From positions 387,001-451,000 of the forward strand of contig CP114490.1 of the NCBI GenBank assembly GCA_027186245.1: 64,000 bases of DNA, read 5' to 3'. Position numbers and translations under genes: made by a program. This document shows, piece after piece, positions 12,613 to 24,354 of the stretch; the first letter of the stretch is position 1; each line of letters begins with the position of its first letter. The stretch is from Coriaria nepalensis. Lineage: Eukaryota > Streptophyta > Magnoliopsida > Cucurbitales > Coriariaceae. The notes beneath the pieces were generated by a model. The model did not search any database and was not told the origin of the DNA. It worked only from the letters and a program-made list of their open reading frames with translations.

Positions 12613-15600
12613 TTTCTCTGTTTCAAAGAGAAGAGACCCAAATAGAAGAGTTCAGCTTGAAAAACCCCCCAAATTTTGAATTGATTCAAAATGATTCCAG
12701 ATACCTAATGTTTAGGAAGTGAAGCAAAATTTAGTAGCCGCTATTGTATACATCTATGTACATATTATGCATGTATATATATGTGTATGTCCTTGAGACT
12801 AGAGAGGCCTTAAAATTCGGCGAAGGAGAAAAAAAACACAACAGACAAGAAGCCTAATAAGGTAGAGAATATATTAATGACAGAAATAAACAATTACTGG
12901 AATTTAATAATGCTGATGATGCTCGAATTTAATCAGAAGTTAAAAAAGGCACAGATAAAATAAAGAAAAAATACTTAGAAATCTCATACTTGTAAACTTT
13001 GAAGCTGAAGAATCCGAGAGTTATCCTCCAAATTTTCAGATCTAAAATGCCGGAACCCTGCTGATGAGAAATGCACCAAATAAGTGTTTCAGATCCGACG
13101 AAAAGATAAATAAGCATTTCAGATATCAGTTATACCCTGTTTGGTTACGGAGAAAATGTACGAAATCTTAGGAAGAAAATATGCATCAGAATGTCAGACT
13201 TAAATGTAACTTCCCCCTTTTCTGAACCTTCAAAGCAAGGAAAACTGAGTTATAAGTTTTAAGATTATTTTCCCTCTTTAGCCTTTCCCAAAATTTCGGT
13301 CTCGTTTGTCTGATCTTGCCAGAAACTAGACAGAGAGCAAGAAGAAAAAAAGGACCCAACAACTTAAATCCAACAACTAGATGGCGAAAATCCCAGCAAT
13401 CTAACCACCAAACAGAGCATACTAAAACCCCTTCCAAAATAAAAAGGAGGGGAAATGCAAAGCCATTTCTGAGAACTATACCTTTAAAAGCCAGAGAGAA
13501 AACCCATATGGAGACTGGAAAAAACAAAAATGAGAACGAGGTAGGTTTTTCTTTTCTTAGGGTATAGACAGAGATAAGGTGGCGAAGAAAAGCTGTAGAG
13601 AGAGAAAGATACGAGAAAAAGAAAGAAAAAGCCAAAATAAGAACAGAGGAGAGGAGAGGAGAGGAGAGGAGAGGAGAGGAGGACGATGAGAGCGTGGTGA
13701 TGGTATTTTTTTTCTTTTTCTTTTTCTTTTTTTTTGCTTTTGCTTTATGAAGAAATGAGATGTCAGGATCTTATGAATATGTGAGAAAATGTACAGAGAG
13801 CTCACCTTTTCACACTCTCTCTCTTCTTTTCTAAGCGCATAGTATTAGAGTGAGAATGTGGGTGGTCTCTGTTGCTGTACAAAGAAGTGGAAGACGGAGG
13901 GTCATTTTCAAGCGTGTCTACGACTGTTGGCGAGCGTCGCACGTGGGAGGATGAATTTTGAGGCTTTTAGAATGAATTATCATCCAACTCCCCCTCAAAG
14001 TTTTCTCATTATCATTTATAGCCTTGACTTGCTTGGTTTCGGTGGCTACGGATGAATCTAGACCGTCACTTTTAAGCCCTTGATATATTTAATACAGGGT
14101 TCATATTATTATAACATAAGTTAAAACTAAAATTTATTTAACGCTCTCTTCTCTTTTATTATTATTTCGATGAAAAATTATGCATAAATTAACGGATTAA
14201 ACTTATATTAATGGGACAAAAGTTAACAACTTTTAACGCCGCTATCCCATTTACTGAATGAGAAAATTGACGGCCTTCCGTAGGAGACATACAAACTCGT
14301 AGGCACCAAATGATTTATCGCCGTGGTGGGGGCATGGGGTACCCTTCAAAAGCTGAAAGAATATCTTTGGATTCCCTTTTTTTTTTTTTTTTTTTTTTCT
14401 TTTTTTAAATTAAATTAATTTATTAATTATTAATTATTATTTTGTTTGGGTACCTTGTTGAGTAAGTAGATGGTATATGCATGGGACTATGGGAGGAGAT
14501 TCGGACAAAGTAAAGTGAAGTTGATAAAAGGTTTAAAAGTTTTGTAGGGACGATATGAATATGATGTTTGGTTCGTACGTAGGTTCATCAACTTCTTCTT
14601 CCAAGTTCTCAACTGGGTAACGTAATGGAATCTGTTTAGTAGTTATATATATCTTAATCATGTTTGACCTTCATGAGAAAAATGTATTGACTATAATGTA
14701 ACGGATTAGGATAAGGTACTTTAACCGTAGTATTTATTTTTATATTAGTAGTCAATACTGATAATTAAAAATTTATTATTTATTATTCATATAAATTGAT
14801 CAAATCGTGTTAAAATAGGCCGTTTGGTCCGATTCAGTATATATCAGATTTTTTATTATTTAGGATTAGTTCTAGCTCTTTTTTAAAATAAATAATATTA
14901 AAGAAAACTAAAATTTTCTAACTAATTAATTATTTTATTATATATATATAAATAACTTTATCAAAAAAATCTTAATTATAATAAAAAAAATTATAATAAA
15001 TATAAATAAATTAAGTTTATTAATAATTTATAAATTATAATTTATTTATTAACGGTGACCTTTTTCTTTAACTCAAAAGTTTCATCTAAAAATATATTAT
15101 AAAAAATTTTGAGGAGAAAAAAGTGTAATTTAAAAATTATTATAAAATATGATAAAATAGAAAAAAAAAATTTAAAATATATGCACTCCTATGTGGGTCA
15201 GATCCATCCTGAATTCACGGGGTTAAATTAGGTAAAATCAGGCTGGACTAGACCCAAACAACAAATTGAGCCGCGCTAATCCATAAGATTTGAAATCATG
15301 CCCTAATCAAACCTGCTCATAATAAATCGAATCACATTTTTAAGGGACAATAACCCGACTTGAAAAGCCCGAACCATTGTAATACCTCATCAACCCCTAA
15401 AATTATATGCTGACTAAAAGAGCCTAGGAAGAAGGGTATCATGGACTCATATAGATTAAAAGAGCATGGGAATGGTCCAAAATACCCTTATCTAGATTAG
15501 AATGACTCAATTGATATTTTCCAAAATTTGGTAATCACCATGATCCTATCCGATTGCAGGCACGTGTCAGTCCATGATCACGGTTTCAGAAGGAAAACGG

Positions 15601-16346
15601 ATGAGGTGGGCAAACACAGAAGCAATAAGAGAAAGGACAACAATAAAGAAAGTACCTCCCCCTTTTTTTTTGTATGGCTAAATAAATGATCAATTTCGTT
15701 CATAAAATTGTAAAAATATAGTATTCTTTTGTTGTTTTATTATGCAAAGATCTGGGCGGCGTGTTTTACGGTCAGATATTCTTTTGCTTTTCGTTTGAAT
15801 GGAGATCAGCTGTGAGCAGTGAACCCTGCAATGTACGCATCGTTTGAATACGCAGTTAGTTTGCTCCGGTCAGGGATTTGCCTTCTCCATCTTCCAAACG
15901 GTCCCAAAAGATTTTATAAGATAATTTCAGAGGAGAAGAAATAAAATCTTCCCTATGAGATGACGACATGAGTAGTAATTGGTAGACTAGATAGACTCAC
16001 GGTGCTATGTCAGCAGCTGATCCGTAGTGTAGGCTTTGGATCAGTTAAAAGGTTAGGCGGGTAAAAGGTAAAGCCTTCTTGTTTCCCATCGTTTTGTTGT
16101 TTACTTCATTTTACTTTTTAGGCTTTGGAACGTGATATATGTACCTTCTCTCCCTTCTAATAAAGGGGGCAAAAAAGGGCAGAATGAGAATACGTTGAAG
16201 AAAAGGAAAAAAGACATATATTCAATATTCCTTTCAACTTTGTTTACAGAATTTCTCCGTATAAATATGTTTTATTTTAATTATATCTATAATTTATATA
16301 ATTTATAATATAATAAAATTAAGATAAATCGTAAAAATAATTTATC

Positions 16347-16384
<38 letters not shown>

Positions 16385-16733
16385 AGACCAAGCAAGTCCC
16401 ATCACATACAATCCCGACATGTTTTTGTTTCGGCCCAACGTTTCAATGGGTAAAGAGAAAGGGCCCTATGGGCTTCTTACCCAATTTTAATCGAAGATCC
16501 GACCCACAGTACAGGTTAGTTAGCGGGTCATGTGTAACCAATATATTTACGCCACGTCGGGAGCTCAAATGAACTCGACTGCATCGAATTCTAAACGTCC
16601 ATTTCTGATATACATCTCTCTCTCTCTCTCTCCGTCTCTCCTCGCTCATTGATTCCTTCTCAAAGATCTGCAACTCGCAGATGAGCTTTCTCTCTCTAAA
16701 CAGAGTTTCTCTCACTTTGCCCTCTCTAGCGCC
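12613..16733. other. divergent promoter region between MCTP3/4 and the TBCC-domain gene
   Basis: Holds the MCTP leader on the left. Leader sequence with a possible 5' UTR intron may reach about 13.85 kb; minus-strand pyrimidine-rich tracts and AAACAG just before the ATG fit an acceptor, but this is inference. The middle (14.1-15.2 kb) is very AT-rich with a poly-T run near 14380. At 15190-15420 there is a patch of CCCGA/GGGTC-type words often seen in decayed plant repeats. On the right is the leader of the TBCC-domain gene with a (CT)n run. No further gene was seen. Confidence 0.5.
13647..13682. repeat. (GGAGA)n tandem repeat
   Basis: About seven copies of a five-base unit. Read on the minus strand it is a TCTCC-type pyrimidine tract in the probable MCTP leader. 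Confidence 0.85.
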
Positions 16734-19700
16734 ATGACCACCGACCCCATTCAACCCTCGACGATACCATATTCTTCATCAGCAGCTAAAGACCCAACCT
16801 CTCTGATTCATCCTCGTCGCGAGCCATTTGAACATGGCCTTGTCCCCATCCCTAAGCTCATCCTTTCCGAACCAACCCAAAACCTAATCCCTCTCAAGCA
16901 GAAGCTCATCGGCGTCTCCAAATGTCACAGGGTCGGTTCCGCCGCCATTTCCGACGCTCTCCAGATATCCATTGATCACGCGCGCCTTGTCCTCGATACT
17001 CTCGCTTCCGTCCTTCATTCCGAATCTGACTCGCTTGTCACTGCCAAGCCCGACGAGATCGACAAGGCTGGGGCTGATGTGCATGATCTGCTGCTATTTT
17101 TGTATATTCAGTCGTACAAGAAGCTTCTCCCTAGGTCGCACAAAGATGCAGCTTCTGTAGCTGATGTTTGGCCCTCGACTTCGGCATTTGATGGTTACTT
17201 GTCAGCTCTCTCGCCGTTGCAGGTCAGTCTTTTCTTTACTCTAGTGGTTTGAGCCCTGTTTCTTTGTGAGCTGTGTTGAAATGAGTTTGTATGTGAATAT
17301 TGATGTACTTTGGTTTATAATATCTTTTGAAATCGTAATGCCGGAGGTTTTGAGTTTCAAAATTGAGACTTTACCACTTGAAATGTTTATTTTATTTGTT
17401 GCGTTCTTCCGATTTACTGCAATGATATTCATCTGATTAATTGCCTTGAGCCAATGAGTTCAATATTATTCATGAAGATTACAATGGCCTGTATAATGCC
17501 AGTTGAGTATTTGCAAGTTAATTCTCTTATCTTCCTGCTTCTGGTTGATTTGGAATTGGCGATGAAGTTTTGTCTAGATATGTATATTCTGTATACTATT
17601 GAGATATGTTTCCATTCTTTTCCCTGATTCTCTGTACTTTCTGTACATTGTGTGCGTTCTCTTGTTATGGTTGGTTGCTAGAAAATTTGATGTGGCTCCT
17701 TTATACTGTAGATACTTATTGTGCCCTTGGTTTTTGCTCACATTACAGCTTGTGCGTAGCAACAGCCGCCGGTTTATGCCATCACAGTCTGATGAAGAGG
17801 CCCACCAACTATCATATCTACAGAAGCACTTGGCCAACATTCTGTCTATCTTGGCTGATCCTGTGGAGGGGGAAGGCGATGAAAATATGGTTCGTAAAAT
17901 TTACTTTTCTGTAGGACTCTGGAGTTTTTATCTTAATTTGCTGGAAGTAGAGGGCAACATGTGTGAAGTAGAAGGAGGAGATAATACTGTTATTGTGTTC
18001 ACTCTCCTTTTTCTATTAACTTATTCCTTAATGTGGAAGGAACTGGAGAAAATTATTCTCCAGAAAAATAAAAAGGAAAAATTTAGTCACTCCAACATGC
18101 AACAGATATATAAAATTTTTCCGTCTGATCGACCATTTCCTCTCTTTTTCTAAGAATTTTGATATTTTGACCAACATCCCGGGGATATTTTTTGGCCACT
18201 ACACATCAAGTATATTCAGTTTGTCTATGAGAACTCTAACTTGTATGCTATTATTGCTAGATGTTGCATGAAAAGCTTTCACACAATCTGCTTCTGATCC
18301 CGACAGATTTTTCTATTAATTGTTTTTGTTTTCTTGGTGATTATTAATCCATATCTTTATTTACAAATTTGATTATATTGTCTCAGGTTTTGACCATGGA
18401 TAAATTTGAGCATCTTGGATTTTTGGTTCAGTTTGGTGATAAGGCATCTAAAGGAATTCACTTGAGCCAGTCTGCTCCATTTTTTGCTAATTCGGATTCG
18501 GATATGCCTGCTGTTCCTGTTTCTGTAGCACAAATTCATGATTGGATTTTACAGAATATAGCATCTACTTTGGAACATATTTCAGAGAAAGCGTCGCAGA
18601 AAGATAATGTGCCCCCCAATGCAGCAGATCAGGATGTTACTATGGCTGATGCCTGCACAAGTTTGGTTAAGGCATCAACGAGTGCTTATGGTCCATGTTT
18701 TATTGAAGGGATCTCTAAATCATCACTTGTCAAGCAAGCATCTGATCTTAAGGGTTCTTCTGTGAAGGTTTGTTGCTGATGCATGTTAACTTTACCGCAT
18801 TTGCTAGATTTCTGACATGTTTTTCCGTGGAAGGTCTGATTCTGGATCCAAATCTAAGTTTTGATAACTGCAGTTCAAGTGACAGTGTTGGGTTGGTTTC
18901 TGTGTTTGATCCGAAATTTGATGAGATACAATTGTCCCTTGTGAATGCAGGTCCTAAATTGCCATGATTCTGCTATTTATATCTTGGCACCTTTGAGATA
19001 TGCCACAGTTTATGGGTGCTCTGATACCACCATAGTTCTTGGAGCTGTTGGCAAGGTAATTATGCGTTAAGATTGATGATCTAATCAAGAAGATCGATTA
19101 GTATAGTTTCTGGAAGATCCATCCTTTTCACATTTTAAGAAATAACTAGAGCAATAATTTAATATGGTGGCTGTGGGGCTTAGTCTACTGAAAACAGTTC
19201 TATAGAAAAAAATTTAATAAGATATATGCTCCTTTTAAATGTGTACCTTATATGTTATCTTTACTGTGTATCTTTGTTGTCTCTGCGTGATCGATCCCTT
19301 TATCACCTGTTAACAACTGATAAAATTCACCTCAAGTGAGGTCCCATTGTTTTGACAGGCTGTAAGAGTGGAACACTGTGAGCGGGTTCATGTAATCACA
19401 GTTGCAAAGAGAGTCTGCATTGCCAACTGTCGTGAATGTTTGTTCTTTCTTGGGGTAAACCAGCGACCCCTTATTGTTGGCGATAATCATAAGCTACAGG
19501 TGAGTGTTGGAGGTGCATTGTAGTCTTTCCATGGATCCAAAGGCAGAAATCTTTACCATTCCTTTTGCTTTCTAAAATATGTTAGGTGGCACCGTACAAC
19601 ACATTTTACTCTCAACTTCAAGAGCACATGACTGAAGTTGGCATTGAGGCTACTATCAACAGATGGAATGAGCCTGTTGCATTGGGTGTGGTTGATCCAC

Positions 19701-20309
19701 ACGATTCATTATCTCATCCTGCAGGTGTATCTGATGTTCAAGCTGAATCCGCTACCCACCATGACCCTGACCAGTTCACCAATTTCTTGGTATATAACTC
19801 ACTTAATTCAAGCTCTGGCCTATCTGTTCATTTGAAAATCGATTCAAATGGATTCATTTATCTTTCAACTTCTCTCTCGTGTTGCAGATTCCAAACTGGT
19901 ATGAATCCGAATCCCGTGGATCTACGAAAGGCAATCCATTCATGCTACCAGATGTTTACCTGGCATCTCAGCAAAGAAATGTATGTTTTGCTCACTGGAC
20001 TTGGCTTGTTCTGAGATGATTGAATCTGTGTTTTCCAAGTTTTTCCTAATTGGGCTTAATCTCAGATAAAAAATTTGGACGAGGTAAAGAAAAGTTTGAG
20101 GGAAACACCTCTCGAAGAAAACCGCAAGCGGGAGTTATCATCTGCACTGCACGTACACTTCAAAGACTGGTTATATGGTAATTACTATTGTCCTGATCTA
20201 ATAACTTATTCATATTACTAATAATAGATATGGTTTACATCTTCTTGTTGTTTATATGTTGCCAGCTTCTGGAAATATCCGACAGCTTTACTGCCTACAA
20301 GGGGACTAA
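16734..20309 (+). CDS. TBCC (C-CAP/cofactor C-like) domain protein, TBCCD1 type
   Basis: Nine exons: 16734-17222, 17749-17889, 18387-18767, 18951-19055, 19359-19499, 19586-19789, 19888-19980, 20066-20177, 20266-20309. GT-AG junctions and phases agree and give 569 aa, the usual size of plant TBCC domain-containing protein 1. The middle exons carry the beta-helical C-CAP/TBCC core (NCHDSAIYILAPLRYATVYGC, then GAVGKAVRVEHCERVHVITV, then RVCIANCRECLFFLGVNQRP). Human TBCCD1 is needed for centrosome and Golgi positioning; the plant role is poorly known. The start is the first Met after a CT-rich leader and precedes a Pro/Ser-rich segment. The gene is divergent from the MCTP3/4 gene and 577 bases upstream of the C53 gene on the same strand. 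In Arabidopsis I recall the homolog At3g57890 beside MCTP3 (At3g57880), which supports the call. Confidence 0.9.
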
Positions 20310-20886
20310 ATTGTATGATGATGCAAGAGAGTTGCAGTGGAAATTGAATGGTACAGCAGAAGAAGAAATGTTTTTGCTTGATCTGGATCGCACCCTTTTT
20401 CTCTTTCTTTCTTTTTGGCTTTTGATTCGTTGATGAAAATGAAAAATTAGAGAATAACATTTGCTAATTGATCTGATTTGTAATAATTTTTGTGTTGTTT
20501 CTTCGTTTTTCCTTTTTCTCCAGAAAACATTACAGCGAATGAAACTCGATGTAATATTTCGTTAACTTCAATGTTGTTAACAAGTCTTGTGAATTCTTCT
20601 TGCTGACCATTTTTTCTCTCCACGTCTTTAGATCTGGTCTAGTAAAAATAATCTTGACAATTATTTCGAAATTCTGAGAAAAAAACCACGGCCCGTTGAC
20701 TTAATACAACATTAATTAAGTACTTGACCCGTTTGCTAAAAACAGGGCCCAAAATTGAGTCTCCTCTAAGCTACATTTAATTACTATTCCGGTTTCTCCC
20801 TTTCTCTCTCCGAATTCTCACATTTGCACCCTAGAGACACAGAACTTTTGTACATCGAAAATTCCAAGTAAAGATTTTCCCAGAAA
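20310..20886. other. intergenic: TBCC-gene 3' UTR and C53 promoter
   Basis: Short spacer between two genes on the same strand. The pyrimidine-rich stretch at 20790-20820 and the purine-rich leader up to the ATG at 20887 fit a promoter and 5' UTR. No other feature was seen. Confidence 0.5.
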
Positions 20887-23849
20887 ATGCAGACTCCGGA
20901 CGACATTCGCAACCTTCCGATTGACATCACCTTTTCTCGTCTCGGTGGTAACGATCTTTAACTCACTCTCAATGATCTTCTTCGAATTATAACTTGCTGT
21001 GATTTTAGTGTTTGTTTTTCTTTTTCTGTTAACCTGATTTGAATTGGATTTGCTGTATTTGGTGGAGCGAAGAATGGCTGGTTGATCGGAAGAGAATTCC
21101 AGCTGATTGGCGAAAGAGGTTAGCGGTGGTGAGAGATCGTATCTCGAAGGAATTCTCGTCGCTTCCTAAGGATATCGATCCCTACTTCCATACCTTAGAC
21201 CCGGAAGGTTAAGTTCTGTGTCTAATTTTCTTTCCAGTTCTGAATTAGACTGCAATGGAATCGTCTCATGATCTGCTTAGCTGAAATAACCGTACTGCAG
21301 ATCATATTCTACATTTCTGATTATATACACCAGACTCTTCGTTTGGATATGCGCATTTTTGGTCTTTATATATGAATAATATGGCTGCTTCTATGCTTGT
21401 TGGTCTTTATGAATGTTTTAACTTGAAATGAATGCTAGTTCAATTTTACAGTATGCATGATAAGATTGTCTTTACCTTCCCTCAGGTATTAATTACTTAG
21501 AGGCAAAAAAGATATATGATATTCTTCAAAAGTCGAATCCAGAAAGCCGGAATATGTTTGGCCGGCTGTCAGGTGCTGCTGTAAGATACTCTTTACTCTC
21601 TCTGTCCACCTCTATCTTTCTCTCCCTCACGGATGCACACACACGAGTGTATTTGAAGAGAGGTTGTTTTCTAATTTTATGGCAGGGTGGTTGGAATGTC
21701 ATCGTGCGTTCTTTCGAGAAGGATCATATTTACCTTGGTGAGGCTGCCCAAATAATGGTTCAAAATGTGAATTATGAAATGTGAGTAGGCTCAAAGGTTG
21801 CCAGTCATATTACAAATATAGGAAACCTATATGGTAGTACTTGGTTTACACTACTACTATTTGTATCATTCATTGTTTGTTTCCCATCTATGAAGACCGT
21901 ATCAGAAGAAACAGGTTCAAAAGATTCAGCAACAGCTGATCGAATTGGATCGCAAGGAAACTGATGTTAAAAGAAATGCTGCTCTTTCTGCTGTTAGATA
22001 CATCGAGGCTTGTCAAGAACTTGGATTGCAGGTTATGATCATTGAGCCCACTGTGTTAATGTTGTTAAATTGTCAGCCATTTGCTCCTTAGAATCTTTCA
22101 TGGAAAGTCCTGTTTCATCATCATCCAGGGAAAAAATGTCCGGCTAGAACTCTTAGAGACCGCAAAGGCACTCCCGAGTACATTCAACAAACTTCTAGAA
22201 TTGATACATAGTGATTCTGTCTCACGTGGGATGGAGTACTATTCCAATTTCATCAGAGATGCTCACACACAGAAAGATGTAAGGCAAGAAATGGGTTAAT
22301 CTGATCAAAGAATAGCTTACTTTCATTATCGTGATTTTAGACATTCATATGGATTGTATATGTGACCTCAGAAAACCTTGAGTGTGCTACCAAACTTGAG
22401 CGATATGTGTGAGCATCCCCCATCTTTGAACATTGCTGCAGACCCTGAGATTGTTGATTCTGAAAATGTTCAATCAAGCTACATTGAATCAGACACTGTG
22501 AGAGGAGATGCAGATGCCTCGGTTGATAATATCGACTGGGATATTTCTGTTGATGCTTCTCAGATTGATTGGGATATTGGCACCGTTGAAGAGATGGATG
22601 ATAATGGAAATGGTTTTGGATCTTATGAAATAGTTAGTGCAACAGAAGCTGTGGAATCTGATCAAGTTCCATCAAGTAATGAGGCAGATAACCGGCTTTC
22701 AGCTTCAGAGATCTCTTGGGATGTCAGTGTTGAAACTCCTCAAGTTGATGTCATTGATGAAGTGAATTTTCCCAATGTGGATGCAGAAGATCAGACTACT
22801 GTTCCGGATGCTTTGACTCAAACTACAGAAATCAAGGAAAAAAGGAGCCAGCTCTTGGACACTGAGTACAGAAATAAGATTCTTGATGATCTATACGAGG
22901 TATTTTCTTGCTTTTGTATCAACCAACAGGACTAGAACTTCTGAATATACTGATCTGATTTTTAATTTTCTTCGATGTCTTATGTTCCAATTTTGTTTTC
23001 AGATCAAAGCTTTTCTGAACCAACGATTGGCAGAATTGAAGAATGATGAAACTTTGTCATTGCAACACCAAGTCCAGGCAGTTGCTCCTTTCGTGTTTCA
23101 GCAGTATACCCCAGATGCCATTGAAACTATGCTATCAAATGTATCCTTGGCAATATCATTGCTAACAGATAGGAAAACACGGGACTTGATCATGATTCTC
23201 AACTCCAAAAGGTAAGTGGTGGGGGTTGGTTAATATCATTTAAGCACGTCTTGCAGCCTTTGAACTAGAATCTCAAAATTCATCTTTTTTTCTTATTCCC
23301 TTTTTTTTTTTTTTTTGTTCTGACTTACAAAGTCCAAAAGGTCCTCTTTAGATTTTTTTTTTATGAATAGTAATTTCAGTTGCCTCAGTTTATTACTTTC
23401 TCCCAACTACACGTTATCTATTGCTGTAATACAATATATTAATTCATTACTAAAAGTTTGTACGTTGCTTTCAGATTTCTCGAGAGATTGGTTAGTACAT
23501 TGGAGGAAAAGAAACATCATGAAGTGAAGTTAAAGGAGGGCTTGAAGGACTTGGCTGCCAAACGCATGGAGCTGCAAAACTCACTGTCTTTGTGTTGGCC
23601 TAAGCAGGTGAGTTCCTTCTTCATTTGACCAGCACTAGTAGTCCTTATCTTTCTTATAGAATGAATGCTGGTATGAGGTACCTCTTGATCAAATTGATTC
23701 TAAATGTTAAATTGCAGGAAGCCGCTCTTGCTAAAACTAGGGAGTTCAAGAAATTGTGTGAGAGCACTCTATCTTCCATGTTTGATGGGAGACCCGTCAA
23801 TATCATTGGAGAAATTAATACCCTTTTGACAAGCGGCCTCGCTGTGTAA
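20887..23849 (+). CDS. CDK5RAP3 / C53 homolog (UFMylation and ER-phagy adaptor)
   Basis: Ten exons: 20887-20947, 21073-21207, 21486-21580, 21686-21780, 21896-22031, 22129-22278, 22372-22899, 23003-23211, 23475-23607, 23718-23849. Phases join to 557 aa, close to plant C53. Conserved N-terminal segments include [45 protein letters not shown] and [14 protein letters not shown]; the C-terminus is helical. A long acidic, probably disordered segment (about residues 225-390) contains IDWD at 278-281, IDWD at 289-292 and ISWD at 338-341. These fit the shuffled ATG8-interacting motifs known in C53. In plants and animals C53 works with UFL1 and DDRGK1 at the ER, binding ATG8 and UFM1 to drive ER-phagy under ribosome stalling. 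Convergent with the SPL gene, 505 bases apart. The acceptor of exon 2 (AAG) is not pyrimidine-rich but gives the only conserved join. Confidence 0.93.
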
Positions 23850-24354
23850 ATTCAGAATTTCTCTACTCTTAAAACAAACTTTAGACTGTGATTTTAGTTT
23901 TTCCTGTGGAGGATATTATAATGAAGTAGCCACCCGTTCCTTTTCTTTATTTTTATATTTTTTTTAAAAATTTTATTTTAGTGGTAGATTTTAGCTTTTG
24001 TTGGTAACTGTGGTTTAATGTAAGATTGCATCTAATTGATGAGAAGCATGCAAACAGAATTCCAAGAAAAACAGACCAAACATCAGAAAGCATTGTACAC
24101 AAAGTGCAAAACCATACGAAACGGTGTATCACACAAAGACTGGAAGGTTCCTTGACAGAAGGAAAACACCCTGCTTTTTACCAGAACCCTGTAATAAGAT
24201 TACAAATCACAGGGAAAATTCCGCTAAGGGTTTTCCTTATCCAGACCATACCAAAAGAGAAGGGAAAAAAAGGCACATCATCGTGCTATTAGTTTCTCTA
24301 TGTTATTATTCAAACCCACAGAGACGTCCATATGAGGAAACCAGAGAGAACGAA
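23850..24354. other. tail-to-tail spacer between C53 and SPL genes
   Basis: Contains the 3' UTRs of both convergent genes. A short reading frame here has no recognisable content. Confidence 0.5.

Noticed and set aside
13186..13635. Minus-strand 149-codon open frame upstream of the MCTP3/4 gene
   Set aside because: Hydrophobic low-complexity translation in pyrimidine-rich leader DNA; matches no family and lies where a 5' UTR or its intron is expected.
15190..15420. CCCGA/GGGTC-rich patch, with similar patches at 27140-27240, 35660-35750 and 35930-36060
   Set aside because: They resemble decayed plant repeats, but no terminal repeats, target duplications or coding parts were found, so no element is called.
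16443..16754. 103-codon minus-strand frame over the start of the TBCC-domain gene
   Set aside because: Antisense to leader with a (CT)n run; no homology and no splice signals.
17599..18153. 184-codon plus-strand frame in the TBCC-domain gene
   Set aside because: It is intron 1 read into exon 2 and on into intron 2; splice sites and phase give the conserved protein instead.
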